Source of the DNA: 14-2 sp963628035 | GTDB lineage: Bacteria; Bacillota; Clostridia; Lachnospirales; Lachnospiraceae | Direction of reading: 5' to 3' | DNA: 64,000 nt | NCBI GenBank assembly: GCA_963628035.1 | Contig: CAVGED010000046.1 | Location: forward strand, 46,735-110,734 | Part shown: piece after piece, positions 36,419 through 45,243 of the stretch | Layout of the letters: the number at the start of each line of letters is the position of its first letter | Position numbering within the stretch: position 1 is the first letter of the stretch | The notes under the pieces: generated by a model | Seen by the model: the letters and a program-made list of their open reading frames with translations, nothing else | The model's database searches: none | What the model was told of the DNA's origin: nothing | Position numbers and translations under genes: made by a program

Positions 36419-37990
36419 TTATTTAATATTTGCCAGCCAGTTCTGCTCGTAGTTGTCATTGACCTTCTCCTGGATCTGTGCCCATATATCATCCGCTGTT
36501 AATCTGTCTGCCGGATTCTTCGTACAAAAAGCATCAATAAACGAAACGCTGGCAAACGGATGTGCTCCTCCATCAATATAAATGCTATGCTTTGATGCAT
36601 TCACACTGCTCACATAATTAACCGCCTGATTCTGAAGCGTCACCTGGCTCTTTTCAAATACATTCCAGCTACTGGTATCCAGCTGTCCTTCGCTCAGATT
36701 CATTGGATAAATCATATGGATGGTGTCGGTGTAAATCTTATATCCCTTATCGGAATAAAAGAATTCCAGAAACTTCATGGCGCCTTCCTTTGCCTTCGCA
36801 TATTTCGGAATCATGCAGACCTCTCCCGGATAGTTGATAGCCAGCGAATTGCGCGCTTCATATACGATATCCCAGTCTTCTTTCGATACAGAAATCCCCT
36901 CCACATCATAGCCGTCGTCTTTTTCATAGTCAGCGAGCGTTTTTTCTCCGTTCGCTACACTGTCAACAGCAGAAATCAACTTGCGAAGATTTCCTTCCGT
37001 TTTTACCGTATTCAATCTGCCTGTAATCGAAGAAATAACCGGAATCTTCATCATTTCAAATTTGTCTAAGGTTCCTGCACTTTCCATTTCATTCGACAGC
37101 CAGGATCCGTTTACCATCATGGCAGCCGCATCATTCATGAACATAGTTTGTGCCGTGATATGATCATTAGAATTCGACCCGGCCAACACATATTCCGGCG
37201 TTACAATTTTCTCATATGCCAAAAGTGCCTGATATCTTCCATCCTTTTTCGTAAATACCTCTTTACTGGGAGAATTACCATTTTCATCCATACAACCGTA
37301 CAGATTATTTAAGTAGTAATCCATCCCGTCGTTCTGTGCCATCCATACTTCTGTAATAAATTGCCAGTACCCACCATTTACAAAATGCGTCAACGCCGGA
37401 ATGTCCTGGTTATATAACGTATCACACACTTTTGCCAATTCATCTGTAGTACGTGGCAATTGTGTGATACCGGCTTTCTTGAACAGCTCTTTGTTGTAAA
37501 CCAGCCCTAAAATTCCTCCACCATGTGTCAGGCTATAGCATTTTCCATCTCTGTTGATCTCCAGATCTAAATACCGCTTATCAAATTTTTCTCTTAACGT
37601 TTTGCTATCATCTTCACATTGTTTATCCAGCAAAGAATCCAAGCTCTCTAAATAGGAATTATCAAAGGTCTGCAACGTCATATAAAGATCGATCGTATCT
37701 ACATCCTCCATACCAATTGCTGACACGGTAGCCGCATCGTCTGCGACAGCTTTGTAATATACGTTATATTCCGGATATTCCTTTGTAAAGGCTTCAATAA
37801 TTGCATCAAGCCACTTTGTCCCAAGTCCGGAATTCCAATAACTGATTTCAATATCAGTAGCGGAATCGCCTCCTTTGTTGGATTTTTTCCCTTCATCTCC
37901 GTTACTTCCTGTGCCGCCGCATCCACCAAGACACGACACTGCCAAAGCAAATATCAAAATACCTGCAACCGCTTTTTTTACTTTTCTCAT
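36419..37990 (-). CDS. ABC transporter sugar-binding lipoprotein (extracellular solute-binding family 1)
   Basis: 523 residues. Signal with lipobox LGGC, lipidated Cys24. The mature part starts with a Gly/Ser/Lys linker and then ISYWNSGLGTKWLDAIIEAF, the usual opening of family 1 solute-binding proteins, with VYNKELFKKAGI and AAAMMVNGSWLSNEM further on. The large size suits binding of an oligosaccharide. It forms a transporter with the two permeases encoded just upstream; GGAGTGG precedes the ATG. Confidence 0.93.
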   Translation of the reverse strand: MRKVKKAVAGILIFALAVSCLGGCGGTGSNGDEGKKSNKGGDSATDIEISYWNSGLGTKWLDAIIEAFTKEYPEYNVYYKAVADDAATVSAIGMEDVDTIDLYMTLQTFDNSYLESLDSLLDKQCEDDSKTLREKFDKRYLDLEINRDGKCYSLTHGGGILGLVYNKELFKKAGITQLPRTTDELAKVCDTLYNQDIPALTHFVNGGYWQFITEVWMAQNDGMDYYLNNLYGCMDENGNSPSKEVFTKKDGRYQALLAYEKIVTPEYVLAGSNSNDHITAQTMFMNDAAAMMVNGSWLSNEMESAGTLDKFEMMKIPVISSITGRLNTVKTEGNLRKLISAVDSVANGEKTLADYEKDDGYDVEGISVSKEDWDIVYEARNSLAINYPGEVCMIPKYAKAKEGAMKFLEFFYSDKGYKIYTDTIHMIYPMNLSEGQLDTSSWNVFEKSQVTLQNQAVNYVSSVNASKHSIYIDGGAHPFASVSFIDAFCTKNPADRLTADDIWAQIQEKVNDNYEQNWLANIK

Positions 37991-38013
37991 GACATACCAC
38001 TCCTTTTTATTCT

Positions 38014-38874
38014 TTATCCTTTAATTCCACCCAGGGAAACGTTACTTGTAATTGTTTTGTTAAATACAATGAATAAAATCAATGCCGGCAGACAGATGAT
38101 CACGCATGCTGCAAACAGGATATCCAACCTTGCCCTATAGATCATCTCCGTATTAAATTGATAAATTCCAACCGGAAGTGTAGGAAGTTCCGGCAAATAT
38201 ATCAGATTTGAATCGTAGCTGTTCCAGCTAGCAAGCCAGTTTGTTAAAAACAACGCTCCGAAAAGCGGTTTTGCCTGCGGCATCATTACCTTATAGTAAA
38301 TCTGAAAGTCATTTGCACCGTCAATCTGCGCTGCCTCTGCATATGTCCATGACAAATTCTTAAAGAATGCATTATAATACAGTGTCTGTATTGAGAATCC
38401 GCCCGCCGCAACCAGTATATGAGCATAGCTGTTTATCAGCCCCATTTGGTGCAGCAGCTTATACATTGCCCCTCCATTTCCATATAAAGGAAGGGTCATC
38501 ATAACCAAGATGATTGGATATACGAATTTAGACCCTGGAAATGTATATTTCGTGCAGCAATATGCAAATGCCATGGTTACCAATTGTTGAATCAATACTG
38601 CCGCTACGGAAAAATACACACTGTTGAACAGCATACTCCAAAAGTTATTTCCATTTACCTCCAGCAGTTTAAACACTTCCAGAAAATGTTCCCAGTGCCA
38701 TTCCTTTGGGAGCCCAAAAGGATCCATCACGATCTCGGTATGTGTCTTGCAGCCGGCGATCACCGCCCAGACAAGTATGAACACATAACTCGCCGCTATC
38801 ACGAAAAATAAAACAGATACACAAATGTAAATAGTTGCCTCTAATGGGGACTTTCTTTTAAAATAATTAAACAT
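38014..38874 (-). CDS. Carbohydrate ABC transporter permease (MalG type)
   Basis: 286 residues with six membrane helices. The EAA loop reads YAEAAQIDGANDFQIYYKVMMPQAKP, the contact site for the ATPase. It ends with the ITSNVSLGGIKG tail usual in the MalG/GanQ group. It pairs with the permease encoded 14 bp upstream. No ATPase gene occurs in the locus, so a shared MsmK-type ATPase is likely. Confidence 0.94.
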   Translation of the reverse strand: MFNYFKRKSPLEATIYICVSVLFFVIAASYVFILVWAVIAGCKTHTEIVMDPFGLPKEWHWEHFLEVFKLLEVNGNNFWSMLFNSVYFSVAAVLIQQLVTMAFAYCCTKYTFPGSKFVYPIILVMMTLPLYGNGGAMYKLLHQMGLINSYAHILVAAGGFSIQTLYYNAFFKNLSWTYAEAAQIDGANDFQIYYKVMMPQAKPLFGALFLTNWLASWNSYDSNLIYLPELPTLPVGIYQFNTEMIYRARLDILFAACVIICLPALILFIVFNKTITSNVSLGGIKG

Positions 38875-38888
38875 TTGTCACACCCCCT

Positions 38889-39803
38889 CTAGTATTCCAC
38901 TTCATCAAAATATTTATCTGTTATTTTTCGAATCACAAGTGAAATGGCAACCGCAATTACCGTCATAACCAATCCCACAGCAGACAAATAATTATATACA
39001 TTTGAGTTATAAGTGCTTCCCGAATTATTGAGTAACTGCAGATACATCCAGGCTGACAATGTGACGGTTCCATATTTTCCTCCAGTCAGCAGAAAGACTT
39101 GCCCTGATGCACCAAAAATACCGCAAATCCGAAGTACCATCTGCAAAGAAACCGTCGGCCACACCATCGGAACTGTAATCTGTGTGAATTCTGTCCACCA
39201 GTTAATACCATCAATTCGTCCTGCTTCCAAAAGTTCCTCTGGGATTCTGGCGAATGTACCGCCCCAAATGATCAAATCTCCCGGTATGCCAAGCCAGATC
39301 ATATACAGAAGAACCGTCGTATTGGCAAAACGAGAATCTGCCAATAATTCCGGTGTATATTCCATATGTAACATATCCTGTACATATTGAGCAATAAATC
39401 CCGTTGTACTTACCATTCGCATAAAGATCATTGAAACCGCTACGGAAAAAATAATGCTTGGCAGGAAAAACAGAATTCTATATACCTTTGCCAGCGGAAT
39501 CTTCTTATATATAAAATAGGATACCAATACCTGGAATGGAAACATTACCATTTGTATTGCAAAGGTAAGCAGCGTATTCTTTAATGCCAGGCGAATTTCC
39601 GATGAAGGTAGCAAAAATTCATTAAAAAACCGCACGAAATTGTCTAATGACCATGCTCCTGTCTTGTCCGTAAAAGCCATTGCAAAGGACGACAGATTTG
39701 TGTAGATATAAAACAGCAGCCAATGCGCAACCGGTACCACAACACAGGAAAGAATAAAAAGCACGCGGGTAATTTTAATTGGTTTTTTCCTTTGTTTTGT
39801 CAT
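38889..39803 (-). CDS. Carbohydrate ABC transporter permease (MalF type)
   Basis: 304 residues, six membrane helices, with an EAA loop EELLEAGRIDGINWWTEFTQITVPM. The ATG at 39803 lies 29 bp inside the end of the preceding gene, with AAGGAG 8 bases upstream, so translational coupling is likely. It forms a heterodimeric channel with the MalG-type permease. Confidence 0.93.
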   Translation of the reverse strand: MTKQRKKPIKITRVLFILSCVVVPVAHWLLFYIYTNLSSFAMAFTDKTGAWSLDNFVRFFNEFLLPSSEIRLALKNTLLTFAIQMVMFPFQVLVSYFIYKKIPLAKVYRILFFLPSIIFSVAVSMIFMRMVSTTGFIAQYVQDMLHMEYTPELLADSRFANTTVLLYMIWLGIPGDLIIWGGTFARIPEELLEAGRIDGINWWTEFTQITVPMVWPTVSLQMVLRICGIFGASGQVFLLTGGKYGTVTLSAWMYLQLLNNSGSTYNSNVYNYLSAVGLVMTVIAVAISLVIRKITDKYFDEVEY

Positions 39804-41571
39804 TTCTTTTACTCCTTTTTAAAATCAGTCCTCCGCAAACTGCACCAGCAATCAGAATAACCGCGCTCACAGCAATCGCTGTCACCTGTGGCGTAATTGC
39901 GAAGCCTCCCGCAAAAAAGGTTTGATACACCTTCTCATCCGACCACTTTGCATATAAAGTGATGGATTGATCTACGATTTTCTCAAACTCATAATCCGTT
40001 CCATCCGACAGCCTCCAGCCAAGGAACTCAGCCCCCTTTTTCGTGGGCTCCTTTGGCTTTGCTGCCATATATCCGCAAACTCCATCAATGATTTGCTTCT
40101 CAATCGTTTCTTCTGTTCCTGTCACGAACTGAACCTGATAGGTTCCCAAGCGGCGATAGGTTCTTCCTGCATCATCGGTAAAGCTTTGATAATAATACTC
40201 GTAAGTTTCCGTTTTATCAGAAAAAATCAAATCCAGCGTCCCCTCACGTACCCGATAGGTAATCTGATCCGTTTTTCCGTCTCTCGTCACTTTTGCAGTT
40301 TTATCTGCATAAAGGGCAATCACCGATTCGGATTCACGGTCATAATACATTGCTTCACATCCGGAATAATCCTCTATTTCTCCGGTATGCGTAATTTGAA
40401 CCGGATGATTTGTGCTTGCATCATTGTTTGCCTGTACACCTAGATTATTATACGCAGCGTCATAACACTTAAAATCCGTTAGTTCAAAAGTTACCGGACA
40501 CTCCGGGCCTTCTCCAAACCATAGCGCAAAAAACGGTGCACCATAAATATAATCTCCATACACATTTGTAAATTCTCTTAACTCTGTTTTCCCCTGATAT
40601 GTTTTTTGCACCAATCCGATAAAATACTGTGACTTCCGTTCAAAACGAATAATGTAAGATGCACCTTCCTGCAGCAAATATCCCGGTCCCTTCACAAGCT
40701 GTGTTCCCTCGTACATACTCTCTACCAAAATAGAGCCGTTTTCTGCATGCGGATAGCCAACATTCGGTTCTGCGTTGTGGTTGATCAAACCATACTGATA
40801 GATGCTGGTTGCATCACTTTTTTGCACGGTGTATTCCATATATACAGTATCTGCATCCGTTGGCTTCTTGTTGCTGAGTGCCACGTTTCTCCCATCTTCC
40901 ACACGAATGTTATAGGTATGATCCACTTGATCTGTTTTGCTCATACTCTTTACATCATCCAACAATGACAGGTGATGCTTCGGTGCATAAACCCCCAGAT
41001 CATTTCCTGCCTTATCATAACAGTGTACATTTTTCAACTTGACAGAAACAACACCGCCAAACCATACTCCAAAATAAGTGCTCTTATCTGTATATGGATA
41101 GTCTGGATGATTTGCTGTGCTGTAATCGAATACAATATATTTAGATTCATCTCCCTTGGCTTTTGCCGCAACGTATTCAAATCCCGCTTCTTCTGTATAT
41201 TTGAAGCGAAAGAAATAGGTTGCGCCCTCTTCTAACAGTGGTGATTCATTGGAAGAATATAATACACCTCCCTCAAGATATGGATATGGAATCTCCGGCT
41301 GATCAGTCGCAATGACACCATTTTGCAGAGATTCATTCCCTTCTCTTACTTCTTCCACCGTATAAGTAAGGTATACTTCTGTTCCGGGTTTTGCTTCCTG
41401 TGCATTGCCGAAATACACATCAAATCCTTGAAAGGACATCGCATAATCCTCCGTACTCGGAACCACGTTTGCTGCGGAAGCATATAAGAAATTTCCAACA
41501 AAATTTGTAAACAGCAAGCAGACAGCAATACCAAGAGTCACGATACACCTTCCTATTTTTCGTTTGTTCAT
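39775..41571 (-). CDS. Membrane-anchored surface protein with duplicated beta domain and InlB-type repeat
   Basis: 598 residues. Signal peptide 1 to about 33 (LYASAAN). Two related domains of about 190 residues follow (about 38-220 and 225-430); both contain VYLTYTV/VYMEYTV, LLEEGATYFFRF/LLQEGASYIIRF and a FGVWFG/FALWFG strand ending in CYDKAGNDLGV/CYDAAYNNLGV. A Listeria-Bacteroides (InlB B-type) repeat lies at about 505-545 (EFLGWRLSDGTDYEF...LYAKW), then a single helix (about 560-583) and basic tail. It is a likely glycan-binding partner of the importer encoded next to it, with which it overlaps by 29 bp. Confidence 0.75.
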   Translation of the reverse strand: MNKRKIGRCIVTLGIAVCLLFTNFVGNFLYASAANVVPSTEDYAMSFQGFDVYFGNAQEAKPGTEVYLTYTVEEVREGNESLQNGVIATDQPEIPYPYLEGGVLYSSNESPLLEEGATYFFRFKYTEEAGFEYVAAKAKGDESKYIVFDYSTANHPDYPYTDKSTYFGVWFGGVVSVKLKNVHCYDKAGNDLGVYAPKHHLSLLDDVKSMSKTDQVDHTYNIRVEDGRNVALSNKKPTDADTVYMEYTVQKSDATSIYQYGLINHNAEPNVGYPHAENGSILVESMYEGTQLVKGPGYLLQEGASYIIRFERKSQYFIGLVQKTYQGKTELREFTNVYGDYIYGAPFFALWFGEGPECPVTFELTDFKCYDAAYNNLGVQANNDASTNHPVQITHTGEIEDYSGCEAMYYDRESESVIALYADKTAKVTRDGKTDQITYRVREGTLDLIFSDKTETYEYYYQSFTDDAGRTYRRLGTYQVQFVTGTEETIEKQIIDGVCGYMAAKPKEPTKKGAEFLGWRLSDGTDYEFEKIVDQSITLYAKWSDEKVYQTFFAGGFAITPQVTAIAVSAVILIAGAVCGGLILKRSKRNDKTKEKTN

Positions 41572-41651
41572 AGTCCCTGGTTCTCCTTTCTTGTATTTAT
41601 CACGTTTTGGAGTTTATGAAGCATCTCCTGTCCGCATAAATGCGGTTCTCC

Positions 41652-41684
41652 TATAATAAAATATCCCCTCAGCGTTTTATTATA
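41652..41684. other. Hairpin in the gap between the GH127-like and surface protein genes
   Basis: TATAATAAAA (41652-41661) and TTTTATTATA (41675-41684) form a perfect 10-bp AT-rich stem within the 131-bp gap 41572-41702. A second small hairpin CCGCA-TTTA-TGCGG lies at 41632-41645. The stem is not GC-rich, so termination would be weak. It could set relative expression of the enzyme genes upstream and the transporter genes downstream. Confidence 0.4.
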
Positions 41685-41702
41685 AAATTTGGTATACGTG
41701 CA

Positions 41703-43586
41703 TCACCTTGTCGTAATCCACACAGTTACCGGCTTGTCCGCCTCCCAGCTTTTGCCACAGGAAGCATAATCAACCACTGTGATAAAGCCATCCTCCGTCT
41801 GGATCCGGTACTCCACACTCCGTTCAAAATCTGCCGAATCGGAAGGTTCTGCGACTGCACATCCATCAGATTCCACCAGTTTTTCTGCAGAGGCAACATC
41901 CTCTCCCAGCCTGGAATCCCTTGCAAGCATCAATGGTCCACGCTGAAGCGCTACATGGCAGGCAGTTTCCGGGTGGGCATCAGGCGCGATGTCCGCAGCA
42001 TGAATCATTTGGATTCTCATATCAAATGACAATTCTACCAAATCTCCCTGTCTCCAGCAGCGTTCTAATCTCGCATAGGTTCCGGCACTTACTGGAATTA
42101 CCTCCCCATTTACCTTCACAAAAGTTTCCCTGCTCCAGTACGGAATTCTGATATAAAGTGCAAATTTGCCCTCCTGCTTAGGTAATACTGAGATCCTTAC
42201 ACTACCCTCCACCGGATATTCGGTATCCATATGCAGTCGTACCACATTTCCATCTGCCAGTGTCTGAATATATTCTCCCCTCTGATAGAAGTTCACCACC
42301 AGGCCATCTGTTGCTTTCATATGTGATACCATTCCGATCAAGCCCGTTCCGGCCGCTCCGATAGCTACACAACAGCCCCACCAGAAACGATTCTTTATGA
42401 TATCTTTTTGACCACCAACCTCTCGCCCGCGCGTGTTATAAAGCAGCGGACTGTAGCTGTCAAATGTAAATACCTGTTTATAGCACCCGCATGTTCCTCC
42501 ATGTGCCAAGCACCTTTTTCCGTTGACATTAACAGCTCCCATCAACGCATTGTATACCGATCTTTCAATCTGATCTGCATACTGGCTCTCTCCGGTCAGA
42601 CAGAGAAGCTGATAACAGAATTTCATCCACGTCACCGTAACGCAGGTCTCCTGCATGATCCCTGTATACTCCGGATCAAACTGATGAATTACAGAGTGAT
42701 CGAATATTTCTTCGCTTGTTCCTGCACATCCAATCACAGTAATATCCGTCTCCATCACCATGCGTGCAAAATTAATGGCCATCGTCTTATATTTTTCTTC
42801 TCCGGTCACTCGGTAATATTCAATGATTCCTTCAAAATTCGAGATCATCTCATATGCTTTCGGGAATGGATACTGATACGGATATTGTCTGGCTTCCAGT
42901 GCTGCCTGATAAATATCAAAATTCTTCGTACCCCCCGCCTCAATGATCTCCTTTGCAAAATCGAGATACCTTTTCCGTCCGGTCAAATTATACAATCTCA
43001 CCATAGGTTCAAGTATGGAGGAGGAATTTAAGCCTCCCCATCGTTCTGACGTATTCGTAATCGGAATCTTTCCTACCGCATGGTTCCCGACCTTTTCCAG
43101 AATATAATCCGCATGATGGCACATTGCTTCCACTATCTGGTCTGCCAGATCGTCATTCTGACAGATTTCCAGAAAATACTCAAGCCCCAGAAGCACATAT
43201 TTTCTTTCCCACATATCCCATCCGTGGAATTCCTTCCGTATCGAATAGGCTGCGATTCTTCCGTATGGATCCTGGATTGTCAGAATATCCCGCACCGTAT
43301 TCTCCAGAACATGATACAGTTCCTGATTCTGCGTGTATGCATACGTAAAGCAGGCGCCCCGCATCATCTTTCCCCAGTATTCTCCACGCCATCCACTATC
43401 CTGATCATCTACATCGCCAATGCGGAACTGTTCCACAAATGTTGCCCACAATGTCGGGTCTAAAAGCTGCTCCTTTTCTACCCAATATATGGTATCGGAA
43501 AGCTGGCCCTGATATGTGGCCGCCCCTATTTCCGGCGTAAAATAAATGTCTGTCTTGGCTCGATTCTCATAGGCTGTATACTTCAT
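41703..43586 (-). CDS. GH127-like glycoside hydrolase (beta-L-arabinofuranosidase family, DUF1680)
   Basis: 627 residues, no signal peptide. The (alpha/alpha)6 barrel shows the GH127 zinc-cysteine site: Glu313-x-Cys315 (MQETC) and Cys405-Cys406 (FWWGCC), equivalent to the metal ligands and nucleophilic Cys of characterized beta-L-arabinofuranosidases, and a G-x-S-E-E-I-F stretch with Glu293 as candidate acid/base. A C-terminal beta-sandwich has GSVRISVLPKQ and IRIPYWS. GH127 relatives act on beta-L-arabinofuranosides and other rare furanosides, so the exact sugar is open. The start is preceded by GGGAGGAG. Confidence 0.85.
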   Translation of the reverse strand: MKYTAYENRAKTDIYFTPEIGAATYQGQLSDTIYWVEKEQLLDPTLWATFVEQFRIGDVDDQDSGWRGEYWGKMMRGACFTYAYTQNQELYHVLENTVRDILTIQDPYGRIAAYSIRKEFHGWDMWERKYVLLGLEYFLEICQNDDLADQIVEAMCHHADYILEKVGNHAVGKIPITNTSERWGGLNSSSILEPMVRLYNLTGRKRYLDFAKEIIEAGGTKNFDIYQAALEARQYPYQYPFPKAYEMISNFEGIIEYYRVTGEEKYKTMAINFARMVMETDITVIGCAGTSEEIFDHSVIHQFDPEYTGIMQETCVTVTWMKFCYQLLCLTGESQYADQIERSVYNALMGAVNVNGKRCLAHGGTCGCYKQVFTFDSYSPLLYNTRGREVGGQKDIIKNRFWWGCCVAIGAAGTGLIGMVSHMKATDGLVVNFYQRGEYIQTLADGNVVRLHMDTEYPVEGSVRISVLPKQEGKFALYIRIPYWSRETFVKVNGEVIPVSAGTYARLERCWRQGDLVELSFDMRIQMIHAADIAPDAHPETACHVALQRGPLMLARDSRLGEDVASAEKLVESDGCAVAEPSDSADFERSVEYRIQTEDGFITVVDYASCGKSWEADKPVTVWITTR

Positions 43587-43645
43587 TCTTTGCCGTTCAC
43601 TCCTCCCATTTTTGTTGTGAATAGCTACTGATGATGATATGTCTT

Positions 43646-44014
43646 TTAAAAAGAATAACCCTCAACGCTGTAATAAGCCATATTTGTCTGCCTCACGTCA
43701 AGTCTGCCAAAGCAGGCGCATATCGGAACATCACTCTTAACCCAAACCGTGTACTGCACTGCCTCCCCCAGCAGGATTTCCTTTTCTCCGAGAGGCTTGT
43801 CCAGGCGAACACAGGTTGTTCTCATTCCTTTAAGATCTACGAAAATTCCAGCAATTGGCTCCTTATCCTCAAAAAGAAACGTGAGCTCTATGTTTGCATT
43901 TTTATGATTAAGATTTGTAAGCATTAAAGCCTCGTGCCCTTCAAATTCAGGGTTATCTCCATGAGGTGGAAGATATCCGTCACAAAAGACCCAATTTTTC
44001 TTTCCGTTCTTCAT
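43646..44014 (-). CDS. ASRT-like (sensory rhodopsin transducer superfamily) small beta-sandwich protein
   Basis: 122 residues, cytoplasmic. CDGYLPPHGDNPEFEGHEALMLTN, then IELTFLFEDKEPI, then VRLDKP and SDVPICACFGRLDVRQ match the Anabaena sensory rhodopsin transducer family block for block (GYIPP, HE, LN, DKEPVG, NVPI, RLDSRQ). There is no rhodopsin here. Family members outside rhodopsin operons are thought to bind small molecules, perhaps sugars, and often sit in carbohydrate loci. It has GGAGGAAATTAA before its ATG and is 11 bp from the M24-fold gene. Confidence 0.82.
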   Translation of the reverse strand: MKNGKKNWVFCDGYLPPHGDNPEFEGHEALMLTNLNHKNANIELTFLFEDKEPIAGIFVDLKGMRTTCVRLDKPLGEKEILLGEAVQYTVWVKSDVPICACFGRLDVRQTNMAYYSVEGYSF

Positions 44015-44025
44015 TTAATTTCCTC

Positions 44026-45222
44026 CTACTTCAAAAAAATCTCTGGGATAGCCTTATCATTATAGGTCGTCATTCTCTTTGCCCCATCGGCGGTTATAAG
44101 ATAGCAATCCTCGATTCGGAATGACCCCCATTCCATGCCCTTGAAATAAGCATCGATACAAATCGCCATATTTTCTTCAATCACGCGCTTATTCTCAACC
44201 GAAAAGATAGGCGCTTCACACTCAAGCATTCCCGTCGAATGCAAACTTCCGTAAGGACAGTAATCTATATAGCCACGTTTTGTTAAGTAGTCGGTATAAG
44301 CATTGAGCACAACGTCACAAGGAACGCCTGGTTTCATCAGACTGGAGGCAACATTGAGTGCCTCATAAGCACAACGAACAGCATCCTTTATCTTCTCAGG
44401 AATATCACCGAGAACAAGAGGACTGCATGTAATCCCGTTATAGCCCTCGAAACAGCATCCAGCAGCAAGGTTTATAATTTCTCCTTCCTCGACCTCTCTC
44501 ATGGTATTGCGGCACATACTGATATAAGAATTCACTGAACCGGTTGCCACCATTGGCGCAAAAGCCTGAACATAACTTTCTGCACCAAGCCTCATCATTT
44601 CAGCTTCGAATATACCCTCAATCTGGCGCTCGGTCATACCCCTTTCAATTTTGGGGACGACTCTTTCAAATGTCTCACTGATAATTGCCCAGTTTGTCTT
44701 TAAGCATTCTATCTCGGCAGGACTTTTTATGATTCTCTGCTCATAATGAATATCATCAAAATCAACGATTTGAGCACCTGCAAAAACCTTTCTTAATTTA
44801 TCCATAATAATTGCAGGGAAGATGAGACGACCTATAAAGCCGATTTTTTTGACACCGGGATGTTCTGCCTTAACCTGAGCAAAAAGCTCTTCAAAATCAA
44901 GCTGCCCCTCCGTATCATACTCGAATCCGCTAACCTCACCAATCTCTGGAAGGATTGCAATACGACTGTCTTCCAGTTGATTTTTCACGAGACAGTAATC
45001 GTAGGATGCTTGACCGGAACATACAACAATCTCACCTTCCTTGGGAATAATGATAGCCGAGCTTTCGTTTACAGGCGCAAAGCCGCAATAATAACGAACA
45101 ATGGCAATTTCAAGAAGGTTTGAAAAACCGACAACAAGATCGACATCCTGCTCTTTCATCTTAACTCTCAGTGCCTCAATCCTTGCGGCATACTCATGGG
45201 ACAGAATTTTTACTTCTAACAT
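44026..45222 (-). CDS. M24-fold (pita-bread) hydrolase with degenerate metal site, creatinase-like
   Basis: 398 residues: creatinase-type N-domain (1-165) plus M24 catalytic domain (170-398). In metallo-prolidases five ligands are D, D, H, E, E. Here the first two positions read Ala253 (INLAAG) and Gly264 (GYNGIT), His328 is kept (GSLHSTG), the fourth is Asp357 (AICIDAY) and the fifth Glu371 is kept (FRIEDCYL). Loss of both Asp argues against a normal Xaa-Pro peptidase and for a metal-free enzyme like creatinase, or a binding protein. It lies 11 bp before the ASRT-like gene and 21 bp after the phosphotriesterase-like gene. Confidence 0.8.
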   Translation of the reverse strand: MLEVKILSHEYAARIEALRVKMKEQDVDLVVGFSNLLEIAIVRYYCGFAPVNESSAIIIPKEGEIVVCSGQASYDYCLVKNQLEDSRIAILPEIGEVSGFEYDTEGQLDFEELFAQVKAEHPGVKKIGFIGRLIFPAIIMDKLRKVFAGAQIVDFDDIHYEQRIIKSPAEIECLKTNWAIISETFERVVPKIERGMTERQIEGIFEAEMMRLGAESYVQAFAPMVATGSVNSYISMCRNTMREVEEGEIINLAAGCCFEGYNGITCSPLVLGDIPEKIKDAVRCAYEALNVASSLMKPGVPCDVVLNAYTDYLTKRGYIDYCPYGSLHSTGMLECEAPIFSVENKRVIEENMAICIDAYFKGMEWGSFRIEDCYLITADGAKRMTTYNDKAIPEIFLK

Positions 45223-45243
45223 AATTATCTCTCCTATATTTTT

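Noticed and set aside
39775..41571. LPXTG sortase substrate
   Set aside because: The C-terminus has a membrane helix and basic tail but no LPXTG-like motif before it. The same holds for the protein at 34858-36402.
44026..45222. Plain Xaa-Pro aminopeptidase, and with the GH127-like enzyme an extensin (hydroxyproline-glycoprotein) degradation pathway
   Set aside because: The pairing is attractive, but both metal-binding Asp residues and one Glu are replaced, so prolidase activity is unlikely. GH127 relatives also act on other furanosides.
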